NCBI GenBank assembly: GCA_944341445.1
Contig: CALVLZ010000004.1
Location: 62,001 to 126,000, forward strand
From: an uncultured Clostridia bacterium
GTDB lineage: Bacteria > Bacillota > Clostridia > Christensenellales > UBA1242
Reading direction: 5' to 3'
DNA: 64,000 nucleotides
Positions within the stretch are counted from its first letter, which is position 1. The number at the start of each line of letters is the position of its first letter. Position numbers and translations under genes: made by a program. Positions 35,268 to 45,721 of this stretch are shown in pieces. The notes beneath the pieces are model-generated. The model ran no database searches. It was given only the letters and a program-made list of their open reading frames with translations, and was not told the origin of the DNA.

Positions 35268-37361
35268 ATGGATAATTTTAAACAATTTGAAACAGTAATC
35301 GGCGGAAAAAAAGTTATTGTTGAAACAGGAAAGTATGCAATGCAAACTAATGGTAGTTGTGTTGTTAGATGTGGTGACACTGTTGTTATGTGTAACGTAA
35401 CAATGAGCAAAAGTCCAAGACCAGGCCAAGATTTTTTCCCACTAAGCGTAGATTTTGAAGAAAAAATGTATGCAGTTGGAAAAATTCCAGGTGGTTGGAA
35501 AAAACGTGAAGGAAAACCAAGCGACCAAGCAATTTTAACAAGCAGATTAATTGATAGACCTTTGCGTCCACTTTTCCCAAAAGGATTTTTTAATGATGTT
35601 AGCGTTATCGTAACTGCATTATCTGTTGATTATGATATTGCACCAGAACCAATTGCAATGTTTGCTAGTTCCGTTGCTTTAACAATTAGCGATATACCTT
35701 TTGCTGGACCAACAGGTAGTTGTGATGTTGCACTTGTCGATGGAAAATATATTATTAACCCAACACGTGAAGAAAGAGAAAAAAGTTTAATAGATTTAAC
35801 TGTTGCAGGAACTAAAGACGCAATCTTAATGGTTGAGGCTGGTAGTAAAGAAGTAACAGAAGAACAAATGCTTCAAGGAATTTTATTTGCTCATGAAGAA
35901 ATTAAAAAACAAGTTGAATTCCAAGAAAAAATGGCTAAAGAACTAAACGTAACAAAAAATGAAGAAATTGAATATTACACAATTCCTGAAGATTTAACAA
36001 ACGATGTTACTAACTATGCAATGCCAAAAGTTGTTGAATTTATGAAAGTGTTTGATAGACACGTTAGAAATAAACTTGAAGAAGAAGTTGATGCTGATGT
36101 TCTAGCACATTTCAGCGAAACATATCCTGAAAAAGAACGTGAAATTTTAGATACTTTATATAACATTAAGAAAAAAGTTATGCGTTCAAAAATTATAAAC
36201 GATGGTGTTCGTCCAGATGGCAGAACAACAACAGAAATTCGTCCTATTTGGTGTGAAGTTGGCGTTTTACCAAGAGTTCACGGTTCAAGCGTATTCACTC
36301 GTGGTGAAACACAAGTTATGAATGCTTTAACATTAGGTTCTCTAAGCGATATGCAAAAATTGGAAGGCTTAGATGAAGAAGATGAAAAACGTTATATGCA
36401 TCAATACAATATGCCAGGTTATTCATGCGGAGATGCAAAACCATTGCGTAGCCCAGGCAGACGTGAAATTGGACATGGTGCTTTAGCAGAAAGAGCATTA
36501 TTACCTGTTATTCCAAGTGAAGAAGTTTTCCCATATGCTATTAGAACTGTTAGTGAAGTTTTAAGTAGTAATGGTAGCACAAGCCAAGCAAGTGTTTGCG
36601 CAAGCACATTATCTTTAATGGATGCTGGCGTTCCAATTAAAGCACCTGTTGCAGGAATTGCTATGGGATTAATTAAAGATGTTGAACAAAATAAAGTTGC
36701 TGTTTTAACAGATATTCAAGGTTTGGAAGATTTCCTTGGCGATATGGACTTTAAAGTTGCAGGAACAAAAAATGGTATAACTGCAATTCAAATGGATATT
36801 AAAATTAAAGGTATTGATGAACAAATTTTAAGAACTGCTTTGGAACAAGCTCGTGTTGGCAGACTTGCAATTCTTGATAAAATGTTAGCAACAATTAGCG
36901 AACCAAGAAAAGAATTAAGCCCATATGCTCCAAAGATTATTACATTTAACATTAACCCAGATAAGATTAAAGATGTTATTGGTTCTGGCGGAAAAACAAT
37001 TAATAAAATAATTGATTTAACTAATGTTAAAATTGATATCACTGATGACGGTGTTGTTATGGTTGCAAGCACTAATGCTGAAATGAACGAAAAAGCAAAA
37101 CAAATTATTCAATCCATTGCAGATGAAGTTAAGGTTGGAAACCAATACAACGGAACAGTTGTTAGAATTGCACAATTTGGTGCGTTTGTTGAAATTGGTT
37201 TTGAAAAAGAGGGTATGATTCACATTTCAAAACTTTCAAGCAAACGTGTTGAAAAAGTTGAAGACGTGGTTAAAGTTGGCGATAAAGTTATTGTTGATGT
37301 TATAAAAGTTGATGACCACGGAAGAATTGATTTAAAACTAATTGCAAAAGAAAATAATTAA
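35268..37361 (+). CDS. pnp: Polyribonucleotide nucleotidyltransferase (PNPase)
   Basis: 697 residues, full length. Two RNase PH domains, the second with GRREIGHGALAERAL and the phosphate/metal residues around DGVPIKAPVAGIAMGLI; then KH (ITFNINPDKIKDVIGSGGKTI) and S1 (GNQYNGTVVRIAQFGAFVEI) domains. 3'-5' phosphorolytic exonuclease of mRNA decay. A small hairpin between rpsO and pnp (around 35216-35252) may attenuate read-through. Confidence 0.97.
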   Translation: MDNFKQFETVIGGKKVIVETGKYAMQTNGSCVVRCGDTVVMCNVTMSKSPRPGQDFFPLSVDFEEKMYAVGKIPGGWKKREGKPSDQAILTSRLIDRPLRPLFPKGFFNDVSVIVTALSVDYDIAPEPIAMFASSVALTISDIPFAGPTGSCDVALVDGKYIINPTREEREKSLIDLTVAGTKDAILMVEAGSKEVTEEQMLQGILFAHEEIKKQVEFQEKMAKELNVTKNEEIEYYTIPEDLTNDVTNYAMPKVVEFMKVFDRHVRNKLEEEVDADVLAHFSETYPEKEREILDTLYNIKKKVMRSKIINDGVRPDGRTTTEIRPIWCEVGVLPRVHGSSVFTRGETQVMNALTLGSLSDMQKLEGLDEEDEKRYMHQYNMPGYSCGDAKPLRSPGRREIGHGALAERALLPVIPSEEVFPYAIRTVSEVLSSNGSTSQASVCASTLSLMDAGVPIKAPVAGIAMGLIKDVEQNKVAVLTDIQGLEDFLGDMDFKVAGTKNGITAIQMDIKIKGIDEQILRTALEQARVGRLAILDKMLATISEPRKELSPYAPKIITFNINPDKIKDVIGSGGKTINKIIDLTNVKIDITDDGVVMVASTNAEMNEKAKQIIQSIADEVKVGNQYNGTVVRIAQFGAFVEIGFEKEGMIHISKLSSKRVEKVEDVVKVGDKVIVDVIKVDDHGRIDLKLIAKENN

Positions 37362-37394
37362 AGTTTAAAGTTTATCTTTAAACTTTTTATTTTT
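37361..37394 (+). terminator. Terminator after pnp
   Basis: AAAGTTTAAAG/CTTTAAACTTT stem followed by a T-rich tract. Confidence 0.85.
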
Positions 37395-37509
37395 TTAAGA
37401 AATTTGCTTGTTTTTTAATGGTTTGCATAATATGTTGCAATAAACAAAATGTTCAAAATTTTGTTATATTTTGTAAAACGCTTTCATATTTTATTTTAAG
37501 AGGTGTTTT

Positions 37510-38244
37510 ATGAAATTATTAGGTTTTAAAATAAATAAAAATAAAAAAGCTTGGCTACATATTTTTCCAAACCTTGCAATTTTATTAATGCTAACCATTT
37601 TTTCGTTTATTGCATTTACAAATCAAAGTGCGTATGTCTTTAGTGAAAATTCTTACGATGCAATTTATTACGGAAACAAAAATAGCAATAAAGTAACACT
37701 TATGTTTAATGTTTATTGGGGAAGTGAATACATACCAGATATTTTAAAAACATTAGAAGAATATAATGTGAAAACAACTTTTTTTGTTGGCGGAATGTGG
37801 GTTGAAAAGGAACCAGAAGTTTTAAAAAGCATATATAATGCAGGGCACGAAATTGGAAATCACGGATATTTTCACAAAGATATGAATAAATTAAGTTACG
37901 ACCAAAACATTTCTGAAATTCAAGTTTGTTCTAAAATGGTTGAAAGCACAATTGAAACAGAAATGAAATTGTTTGCGCCACCAAGCGGAGCGTTTAACAC
38001 AACAACATTAAAAGCAGCACAAAGTTTGGGTTATAAAGTTATTATGTGGAGCAAAGATACAATTGATTGGCGAGATAAAGATGAAAATTTAGTATATTCA
38101 AGAGCAATTAAAAATGTTGCTGGCGGAGATTTAATATTAATGCACCCAACAGAACACACATTAAAAGCCTTGCCAAAAATTCTTGATTATTACAAGCAAA
38201 ACAATTTTGTTGCAACAACTGTAACAGATAATTTAAAAGTTTAA
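37510..38244 (+). CDS. ylxY: YlxY-like polysaccharide deacetylase family protein, likely inactive
   Basis: 244 residues with an N-terminal membrane anchor or signal (about 19-37) and a NodB fold: TTFFVGGMWVEKEP, GHEIGNHGYFHKDM, and FAPPSGAFN. The first NodB motif, normally TFDDG with the catalytic and metal Asp, here reads MFNVYWG, so both Asp are missing while the two metal His of motif 2 remain. The same NVxWG change is typical of B. subtilis YlxY, whose gene also follows pnp. Expected outside the membrane; activity doubtful. Confidence 0.85.
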   Translation: MKLLGFKINKNKKAWLHIFPNLAILLMLTIFSFIAFTNQSAYVFSENSYDAIYYGNKNSNKVTLMFNVYWGSEYIPDILKTLEEYNVKTTFFVGGMWVEKEPEVLKSIYNAGHEIGNHGYFHKDMNKLSYDQNISEIQVCSKMVESTIETEMKLFAPPSGAFNTTTLKAAQSLGYKVIMWSKDTIDWRDKDENLVYSRAIKNVAGGDLILMHPTEHTLKALPKILDYYKQNNFVATTVTDNLKV

Positions 38245-38268
38245 AAATTTTTTTAAACTTTTTTTTAT
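38236..38268 (+). terminator. Terminator after ylxY
   Basis: AAGTTTAAAAA/TTTTTTTAAACTT with a T8 run. Confidence 0.7.
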
Positions 38269-38423
38269 TTTATATTGCTTAATAAATGTTAAAAATTATC
38301 AAAAAAGATAATTTATGTTCAAATTCATTTATATAAATAATTTTTATATGTTATAATTATTAAAATAATTATAATAATTTTAAAAAGTGGCTTTTATTAA
38401 ATTAAAAAAGGAAGGTATTTACT

Positions 38424-41399
38424 TTGCCAATATATACTAATAATAAATTTAGCAAAAATAACAATAATTCTAGCAAACAATATAAAGTAGGGCTATCTTT
38501 AGTTGTTATTTTTTCTTTGCTATTAATATTAATCGCAACTAATTTAATACACCCATTAACAAATTTTTTCTTAGGAACATTTGGAATTTTTTCTTATGTT
38601 CTATTTCTCATTTTAATTGCTTATGGTGCAATTTTAATGTTAAACAAAAAATCTAACTTATCAATAAAATCAACAATATTTTTAATTTTATCTTTTGTTA
38701 CCATACTTTGTTTATTGCAACTAGCAACAACTGCAAAATTAAATACAAACTCTTTTAATGAATTTTTAGTTGATTGCTATAATTCAAAAATGACTGCTGG
38801 CGGATTATTGTGCGGAATACTTGTTTATCCTGTTATATACTTAACTCATGCAGTTGCAAGTTACATTGTTTTTGCAGTAATTTTAACAATATTTGTTTCA
38901 TTATCAATTGTTAGCATTGCATCAGATTTTGCAAACAATGAAATCTTAAAAAATGCAAAAATAACAACTAAACAACAAACAAAAACAAAACAACAAAATT
39001 CATATTTAGAAAACACTAATAATGCCGTAGAAAATAGTGTTAATACTAATGAAGATTACGAAGAAGATTATAGTTCTAACGAAACAGAAGAAAAAGATAA
39101 TTCAATTTTTATTTCAGATGATGAAGTTGATGAAAGCAAAACAGATAAAGAAATTGAAATTGAAACTATAAAACAAATTAACAAAGAAAAGGCAAAAGCA
39201 ATTTTGTGGCCAGATAAAGTTAAAGCCGATAGTTATTATTCAAAAACTGAAGAAGAAAAACCTTTATCTCCAAAAGAAATTTTGTTTTCAAACAATAGTT
39301 TATATAACGAAAAAACTAATCACGTTGGACTTGATGAAAATGCTGATTATTCATCATATATAAGTGGGTTTAAACAAAGCAAACCTCAAATGTTTGTGCA
39401 TTCAACTGATAATAATTTAAACGTTAACAACATAATAACTCAAAAACAAAAAACAAAAAGAGAGTTAACAGAAAACGAAAGAAAAAATTTAGAGTTCTTG
39501 CGTGCAACAAAAGGGCAGTTTGAACTTAAAGATAAAACTGTTGTTAACGATGATTTTGAAAATAATAATGATGATGATTTATTTAATAACAATCAAAATT
39601 ATTCAAATGAATTATATAAAGCAGTTGATGAATATAACAATTCTTTAAACAACAATTTATATGATGAAACTTTAACAAAGAAAAACTTTAAAGAAAAATA
39701 TTATAACAGCAATTACGAGTTAGATGATGAGGAAACAGAAACAGGTTTAACAAACTTAAGTGGATACACAAATAGAACTGTTTCAGACTCACTTTTAAAT
39801 GACGATAAAACAAATGAAACTTTCTTTGAAAATAATTTTAGAAATGTTAAAGATTTAACAATTAAACAAGAAAACAGAACTTCACAACAAACAAAACAAA
39901 CAGAGGAAGTTAAACAACCTAAAAAACCAAAACCTCACAAACCATATGTTGCACCTCCAACAAGTTTGTTAAATTATATTCCACCAAAAGATGATGAAAT
40001 TGAAGATTATTCTGATAAAGCAGCACTTCTTGAACAAACCTTGGAAAGCTTTAAAATTCCAGCAAAAGTGGTTAGCATTGTAAAAGGACCTGCTGTTACA
40101 AGATTTGAACTTGCACTTCCTGCAAACTTAGGAATAAGCGTTAAACGTGTTACAAGTTTTGCAGATGACATTGCAATGGTTTTAAGAGCACAAGGTTCAA
40201 TAAGAATTGAAACACCAATCCCAGGCAAAAACGCTTTTGGTGTTGAAGTGCCTAACAAAAAAATTTCAACCGTTGCTTTAAGAGATGTTTTTGAAAGTGA
40301 AGCATTTAAGAAAAGCAAATCACCATTAACAATAGGCTTAGGTAAAAACATAACAAACGAATGTGTTACTGCAAGAACAGAAAAAATGCCACACTTGTTA
40401 GTTGCAGGAACAACAGGTAGTGGTAAAAGTGTTTGCTTAAATGTTATGTTAATGAGTTGGTTATTTAAAGCATCCCCAGATGAATTAAAACTTATTTTAA
40501 TAGACCCAAAACAAGTTGAATTTTCACTTTATAATGGCTTGCCACATTTATTAATTCCAAATGTTATAACAGATATAAACAAGGCAATTTGTGCTTTAAC
40601 TTGGGCAATTGATGAAATGGAAAGAAGATTCACATTGTTCTCTAACACAAGGGTTAGAAATATTGAAGAATATAACGACAGGGATGAAGTTAAACGTGGC
40701 ATAGAACAAAAAATGCCATTTATTGCAATTATTGTTGACGAGTACGGCGATATAATGAGTCAAAACAAAAAAGATGTTGAAGATAAAATTATAAGAATAG
40801 CTCAAAAAGCACGTGCTGCGGGAATTCACTTAATAATTGCAACTCAAAGACCTAGTGTTGACGTTATAACAGGTATTATTAAAAACAACTTGCCAAGCAG
40901 AATGGCTTTCAAAGTTTCAAGTTATCAAGATAGTAGAACAATCTTAGACCGTGGTGGCGCTGAAAACTTATTAGGTTATGGTGATATGTTATTTATGGCC
41001 AACGGCGCACCAGACCCTGTTAGAATTCAATGTGCATTTGTTGATAAGGATGAAGTTGAACGTGTTGTTGAATATATTAAACAAAACAACGAATGCGATT
41101 TTGATTCTGAAATAGAAGACCAAATGTTCAATAAAAAACAAGGTGGCTTTGATGCGGGAAGTGGAAATGAAGAAGAATTTGACCCACTTTTAAAAGATGC
41201 GTTAAGAGCAGTAATAAGAAGCAAATCTGTTAGCATAAGCAAAATTCAAAGAATGTTTGGCGTTGGTTTCCCAAAAGCTGGAAGAATTGTTGACCAAATG
41301 GAAAGGTATGGTTTTATTTCTCCTGCTGATAGTAAAAATCAAAGAGAAATTTATATAACAGAACAAGAATTTGAAGAAAGATTTGGAGAGGAATTTTAG
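38424..41399 (+). CDS. ftsK: DNA translocase FtsK/SpoIIIE
   Basis: 991 residues, TTG start with AAGGAAGG 9 bases upstream. Four membrane segments lie in the first ~175 residues. A long Asn/Asp/Glu/Lys-rich linker (about 180-510) follows, then the motor: ATRFELALPANLGISVKRV, GTTGSGKSVCLNVML (Walker A), IAIIVDEYGDIM (Walker B) and ATQRPSVDVITGIIKNN. The C-terminal gamma winged helix (VSISKIQRMFGVGFPKAGRI) reads chromosome-orienting sequences. It clears DNA from the septum and may act in sporulation. It ends in TAG, with rimO starting at the next base. Confidence 0.95.
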   Translation: MPIYTNNKFSKNNNNSSKQYKVGLSLVVIFSLLLILIATNLIHPLTNFFLGTFGIFSYVLFLILIAYGAILMLNKKSNLSIKSTIFLILSFVTILCLLQLATTAKLNTNSFNEFLVDCYNSKMTAGGLLCGILVYPVIYLTHAVASYIVFAVILTIFVSLSIVSIASDFANNEILKNAKITTKQQTKTKQQNSYLENTNNAVENSVNTNEDYEEDYSSNETEEKDNSIFISDDEVDESKTDKEIEIETIKQINKEKAKAILWPDKVKADSYYSKTEEEKPLSPKEILFSNNSLYNEKTNHVGLDENADYSSYISGFKQSKPQMFVHSTDNNLNVNNIITQKQKTKRELTENERKNLEFLRATKGQFELKDKTVVNDDFENNNDDDLFNNNQNYSNELYKAVDEYNNSLNNNLYDETLTKKNFKEKYYNSNYELDDEETETGLTNLSGYTNRTVSDSLLNDDKTNETFFENNFRNVKDLTIKQENRTSQQTKQTEEVKQPKKPKPHKPYVAPPTSLLNYIPPKDDEIEDYSDKAALLEQTLESFKIPAKVVSIVKGPAVTRFELALPANLGISVKRVTSFADDIAMVLRAQGSIRIETPIPGKNAFGVEVPNKKISTVALRDVFESEAFKKSKSPLTIGLGKNITNECVTARTEKMPHLLVAGTTGSGKSVCLNVMLMSWLFKASPDELKLILIDPKQVEFSLYNGLPHLLIPNVITDINKAICALTWAIDEMERRFTLFSNTRVRNIEEYNDRDEVKRGIEQKMPFIAIIVDEYGDIMSQNKKDVEDKIIRIAQKARAAGIHLIIATQRPSVDVITGIIKNNLPSRMAFKVSSYQDSRTILDRGGAENLLGYGDMLFMANGAPDPVRIQCAFVDKDEVERVVEYIKQNNECDFDSEIEDQMFNKKQGGFDAGSGNEEEFDPLLKDALRAVIRSKSVSISKIQRMFGVGFPKAGRIVDQMERYGFISPADSKNQREIYITEQEFEERFGEEF

Positions 41400-42716
41400 A
41401 TGACAGAAGAAGAATTAAAACAAAAAAGTATTGGTTTTATATCTCTTGGCTGTGATAAAAATAGAGTTGATTTAGAACGTATAATTTATGAATGCAAAAG
41501 TTTTGGGTTTAGAATTGAACAAAACCCAAAACGAGCAAACATAATTATAATTAACACTTGCTCATTTATTGAAAGCGCCAGACAAGAGAGCATCGATACA
41601 ATTTTAGAAATGGCTCATTTTAAAGCCTTTACTTGCGAAAAATTAATAGTAACAGGCTGTTTAACTCAAATGGGATTTTGTGATATTGAACAAAGTTTGC
41701 CAGAAGTTGATGCCTTTGTTCAGGTTAAAGATAATGAAAATATTGTTGAAATAATTGGAAAGTTATATAATTGTGAATTTTGCAGAATAAAACAAAAAAA
41801 TCCGCTATCAAGAGTTTTAACAAACGACCCACACACAGCATATTTGAAAATTGCAGAAGGTTGTGATAATTTTTGTTCATATTGCACAATTCCATATATT
41901 AGAGGCAGATTTTCAAGTGTTCCAATTGAAAAACTTGTTGAAGAGGCAAAAGAACTAGCAAATTTAGGAACTAAAGAACTAATATTGGTTGCACAAGACA
42001 CGCTTAAATATGGTGCAGATTTATATGGCAAACCACAAATAGTAAAACTTATTCAAGCATTATCTGATATTAATGGTATTGAATGGATACGTGTGCTATA
42101 TTGTTATCCTGAAAGAGTAACAGATGAATTTATTTTGGAAATGACAAACAATCCAAAAGTTTGCAAATATATTGATTTGCCACTACAACATGTTAATAAC
42201 AACATTTTAAAAGAAATGAACAGGTCAATTAAAAAAGAACAAATTGAATTTTTAATTAGCAAGTTACGTGCTAATATGCCTAACATTTCAATTAGAAGCA
42301 CTTTTATAATTGGTTTCCCAGGAGAAACAAGACATAGTTTTAATGAAATATTAAAATTTTTAAAGAAACAAAAATTAAACTTAGTTGGTTTCTTCCCATA
42401 TTCAAGAGAAGAGGGAACACGTGCTTTCAACTTTAAAAATCAAATTAGCGAATCTGTTAAAGAAAAAAGAGTTAAAAAAGCATACAATGTTCAAAAACAA
42501 ATTTCTAAAAATAACAATCACGCTTTAGTTGGAACAACAGTTGATGTTATTATTGACACAATTGAAAACGGAATGGCAATTGGAAGAAGTTATGCATATG
42601 CTCCAAATGTTGATTTTGTTATCTACATAAACAACCCAGCATTAAAAGTGGGTGAAATTTATAAGGTTAAAATAACCGCAACAAATCCATACGAATTAGA
42701 AGGGGAGTTAGTTTAA
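41400..42716 (+). CDS. rimO: Ribosomal protein S12 methylthiotransferase RimO
   Basis: 438 residues: MTTase domain with three cysteines (SLGCDKNRVD, NTCSFIESA, VTGCL), radical SAM domain with CDNFCSYCTIPYIRGRF near residue 157, and a C-terminal TRAM domain. Modifies Asp88 of S12. The SLGCDKNRVD N-terminus separates RimO from MiaB, which is encoded at 48 kb. Confidence 0.95.
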   Translation: MTEEELKQKSIGFISLGCDKNRVDLERIIYECKSFGFRIEQNPKRANIIIINTCSFIESARQESIDTILEMAHFKAFTCEKLIVTGCLTQMGFCDIEQSLPEVDAFVQVKDNENIVEIIGKLYNCEFCRIKQKNPLSRVLTNDPHTAYLKIAEGCDNFCSYCTIPYIRGRFSSVPIEKLVEEAKELANLGTKELILVAQDTLKYGADLYGKPQIVKLIQALSDINGIEWIRVLYCYPERVTDEFILEMTNNPKVCKYIDLPLQHVNNNILKEMNRSIKKEQIEFLISKLRANMPNISIRSTFIIGFPGETRHSFNEILKFLKKQKLNLVGFFPYSREEGTRAFNFKNQISESVKEKRVKKAYNVQKQISKNNNHALVGTTVDVIIDTIENGMAIGRSYAYAPNVDFVIYINNPALKVGEIYKVKITATNPYELEGELV

Positions 42717-42717
42717 T

Positions 42718-43326
42718 ATGAACACACCAAATAAAATTAGTTTAATAAGAATTATTTTAATACCAATTTTTATATTTTTCTATTTTGCATCATTCGTTCC
42801 TGCAGGCAAGTTAATTGCATTAATCATTTTTTCAATTGCTTGCTTAACAGATTTTATTGATGGATATTTAGCAAGAAAATATAATCAAGTAACAAATTTA
42901 GGAAAGTTTTTAGATTCCATTGCCGATAAGTTACTAACAACAACAGCACTAGTAATGTTAGCAATAGACCAAACAATTCCTAATCCTTTTGGAATTATAG
43001 TTGTGTTTATAACAATGTTAAGAGATAACGCAATCAACTGTATGCGTCAAATTGGGGCTGCTAACAATGTTGTTATTGCAGCAGATAAATTAGGAAAAAT
43101 TAAAGCCAACTTTCAATTTTTCACATTAATTTATGGTTTATTGGTTGCTTATTTACATGAAGTTATTTCTAACGCTTCAACAATTTTAATTTTAGATATA
43201 ATTTTCTATGTTGCCTTAGGTTTAACAACATTAATTGTTATAATTAGCGGTATTTCATATTTAGTTAAAAATAGAATTATATTTGTTGAAAAGAAAAAAG
43301 AAGATAACAAACAAGAAAACAAATAA
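42718..43326 (+). CDS. pgsA: CDP-diacylglycerol-glycerol-3-phosphate 3-phosphatidyltransferase
   Basis: 202 residues, four or more membrane segments. The CDP-alcohol phosphotransferase motif is split over TDFIDGYLARKYNQVTNLGKFLDSIADK near residue 43 (D-G-x2-A-R-x8-G-x3-D-x3-D). First committed step to phosphatidylglycerol and cardiolipin. rimO-pgsA-cinA-recA is a standard Firmicutes run. Confidence 0.95.
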   Translation: MNTPNKISLIRIILIPIFIFFYFASFVPAGKLIALIIFSIACLTDFIDGYLARKYNQVTNLGKFLDSIADKLLTTTALVMLAIDQTIPNPFGIIVVFITMLRDNAINCMRQIGAANNVVIAADKLGKIKANFQFFTLIYGLLVAYLHEVISNASTILILDIIFYVALGLTTLIVIISGISYLVKNRIIFVEKKKEDNKQENK

Positions 43327-43353
43327 TTAACAATTTAAAAGGAGTTTGAATTT

Positions 43354-44586
43354 ATGAAAGTTGCAATTCTTAATGTAAGTTCAGATTTGCTACTTGGAAA
43401 AAACTCCGAAAAAACAATTAAAATTTTAACAAAAAAGTTTTTGGAATTGGGTGTTAATGTTACTAAAATTATAACAGTGGAAAATTCACCACAAAGTATT
43501 GCAAAAGAACTTATTTCTATTGCTGAAAATTTTATTGTTGTTTTAGGAGAAGAAAGTAGCGTTAAAAATTTTAACATAAAAAAAGCAATTGCAAGCACTG
43601 CAAATGTTAGTTTAATAAAAGATGAAAATTGTGTTAAAGCAATAACTAATTATTATAAAACTGCAAACATTCCAATGCTTGTTGAAAGTGAAAATGAATT
43701 TTTTATGCCGGCTAGTTCTAATGCAATAATATATGAAAAATCTGCATTAATTCCTTTTGCAATTAACACCTCAAAAAGCACTATTGTGTTTATTCCAAAT
43801 AACTTAAACTTAGTAAATTTTACTTTTAAAAGTTTTATAATTCCAACTGTTAAAGATATTTATAAAATAAACTATAAAACAATAACAATAAAAACTTTTG
43901 GAATTAAAGAAAAAGACGTTAACATTTTAATTCAAGAAATAATTAAAAATAAATATAAAATTTTAGTTGAAACATATTCAGAAAATCAAGAAGTTACAAT
44001 ATTAATAAGATACAATCAACAAATTGATTCTTATATTATTCAAACACTTGTTTCTAAAATTTATGAACGATTAAATAAATTTATTTATGCAGATGAAGAT
44101 ATTTCAATTGTAACTCGTGCAGTTGATTTGTTAAGCGTTACAAAATGCACATTAGCCATTGCTGAAAATTGCACAGCAGGAAGGATAAGTGAAGAATTAT
44201 CTTGTTGTGATGGCGGATTGGAAAATTTGGTTTATGCGTGTGTAACACCTAATAAGGAAAGCATTTCTAAACATTTAAATATTAACATTGAAATTTTAAA
44301 TAAATATGGTTTAGCATCAGTTGAAACAGCATACGAAATGGCAACAGCATTAATAGATAAAACAAAGTCAGACGTTGTTGTTTGCACAACAGGATTAAAC
44401 AAAATTGGAGATAATTCTTATCAAACTTTTATTTCTGTTGGAGATATTGATGGAATACACGTTTATAAATGTTCTTTCTCTGGAGATATTGAAGATGTGC
44501 TAACCAACATATCAAACACAGTTTTTTATTATTTAATTAAAAAACTTAAACAAAATGATTTGTTTTTTAATCAAACTACGATATAA
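43354..44586 (+). CDS. cinA: CinA-family protein, strongly diverged
   Basis: 410 residues. Gene place (pgsA-cinA-recA), length and the two-domain layout fit CinA. The N-terminal MoCF-like half is hardly recognisable and lacks the usual GDEL-type start. The C-terminal NMN deamidase half retains AENCTAGRISEEL near residue 270 where AESCTGG is expected (Ser to Asn, Gly to Ala), and the usual GITGxAGP segment reads CTTGLNKIG. Deamidase activity is therefore doubtful. The recA promoter overlaps its 3' end. Confidence 0.8.
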   Translation: MKVAILNVSSDLLLGKNSEKTIKILTKKFLELGVNVTKIITVENSPQSIAKELISIAENFIVVLGEESSVKNFNIKKAIASTANVSLIKDENCVKAITNYYKTANIPMLVESENEFFMPASSNAIIYEKSALIPFAINTSKSTIVFIPNNLNLVNFTFKSFIIPTVKDIYKINYKTITIKTFGIKEKDVNILIQEIIKNKYKILVETYSENQEVTILIRYNQQIDSYIIQTLVSKIYERLNKFIYADEDISIVTRAVDLLSVTKCTLAIAENCTAGRISEELSCCDGGLENLVYACVTPNKESISKHLNINIEILNKYGLASVETAYEMATALIDKTKSDVVVCTTGLNKIGDNSYQTFISVGDIDGIHVYKCSFSGDIEDVLTNISNTVFYYLIKKLKQNDLFFNQTTI

Positions 44587-44587
44587 T
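44560..44587 (+). promoter_or_regulatory. Promoter of recA
   Basis: TTGTTT, 16-base spacer, TATAAT, overlapping the end of cinA. Confidence 0.75.
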
Positions 44588-44596
44588 ATATTTATA

Positions 44597-44608
44597 AAAC
44601 ATATGTTT
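44597..44608. promoter_or_regulatory. LexA operator of recA
   Basis: Perfect 12-base palindrome AAACATATGTTT just downstream of the -10 box; matches the Gram-positive SOS box form GAACATATGTTC at the core. Confidence 0.85.
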
Positions 44609-44648
44609 GATAAACAATGAATATTTAACGAAATAAAGAGGTATTATA

Positions 44649-45635
44649 ATGGCAGACGAAAAGCAAAAATTATTAGAACAAGCAATACTTTCAATTGAAA
44701 AACAATTTGGTAAAGGTTCTATTATGAAACTTGGCGAAAGTGTTGAAAAAAATATAGATGTTATTCCAACAGGTTGTTTAACACTAGATTACGCATTGGG
44801 AATTGGTGGTGTTCCAAGAGGCAGAATTATTGAAATTTATGGACCAGAAAGTTCAGGTAAAACAACCGTTTCATTGCATATTTTAGCAGAAGCACAAAAA
44901 TTAGGTGGAACTGTTGCATTTATTGATGCAGAGCACGCTTTAGACCCATCATACGCAGAAAAACTTGGTGTTAATATTAATGATTTGTTTATTTCTCAAC
45001 CAGACACAGGTGAACAAGCACTAGAAATTTGTGAAACACTAGTTCGTAGTGGAGCAATTGATTTAGTTGTTGTTGACTCTGTTGCTGCATTAACTCCAAA
45101 AGCAGAAATTGATGGAGAAATGGGTGATAGTTTTATGGGTGCACAAGCAAGATTAATGAGTCAAGCTTTAAGAAAATTAACAGCAATAACAAACAAAAGC
45201 AAAAGTTGTGTAATATTTATTAACCAACTTCGTGAAAAAATTGGTGTTATGTTTGGAAGCCCTGAAACAACAACAGGTGGTAAAGCTCTAAAATTTTATG
45301 CTAGTGTTAGAATGGATGTTAGAAAAACAGACGTTATTAAAGATGGTGCAGATATAATTGGTAACAAAACAAAAGTTAAAATTGTTAAAAACAAAATGGC
45401 ACCTCCTTTTAAAACTGCAGAATTTGATATTATGTATGGCAAGGGAATTAGCAAAGAAGGTTGCTTAATTGATATGGCATCTAACTTAGATATAATTCAA
45501 AAAAGTGGTGCTTGGTATGCCTATAATGGAGAAAAGATTGGTCAAGGCAAAGAAAATGTTAAAACTTACTTACAATCTAATCCTGAAGTTTATAAAGAAA
45601 TTGAAACAAAAGTTAGAGAAGCTCTTGGCTTTTAA
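44649..45635 (+). CDS. recA: Recombinase RecA
   Basis: 328 residues. Walker [10 protein letters not shown] near residue 66, [11 protein letters not shown], the Walker B strand [10 protein letters not shown], loop L2 and [30 protein letters not shown] all present. The acidic C-terminal tail found in longer RecA proteins is absent. Promotes strand exchange and LexA cleavage. Preceded by a LexA box and its own promoter. Confidence 0.98.
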   Translation: MADEKQKLLEQAILSIEKQFGKGSIMKLGESVEKNIDVIPTGCLTLDYALGIGGVPRGRIIEIYGPESSGKTTVSLHILAEAQKLGGTVAFIDAEHALDPSYAEKLGVNINDLFISQPDTGEQALEICETLVRSGAIDLVVVDSVAALTPKAEIDGEMGDSFMGAQARLMSQALRKLTAITNKSKSCVIFINQLREKIGVMFGSPETTTGGKALKFYASVRMDVRKTDVIKDGADIIGNKTKVKIVKNKMAPPFKTAEFDIMYGKGISKEGCLIDMASNLDIIQKSGAWYAYNGEKIGQGKENVKTYLQSNPEVYKEIETKVREALGF

Positions 45636-45672
45636 TATAATAACAATTAAAAAAATTTAATAAGAAAAAAAT

Positions 45673-45707
45673 AAAAAGAACTCAAAATAAATAGAGTTCT
45701 TTTTTAT
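45673..45707. terminator. Bidirectional terminator recA / PBP
   Basis: AAAAGAACTC / GAGTTCTTTT stem with loop AAAATAAATA between convergent genes. Confidence 0.88.
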
Positions 45708-45721
45708 ATTTTATTATAGTT

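Noticed and set aside
38424..41399. Long antisense ORFs inside ftsK, rimO, pnp and fakA
   Set aside because: They mirror strongly conserved sense proteins and have no start signals; they arise from codon bias.
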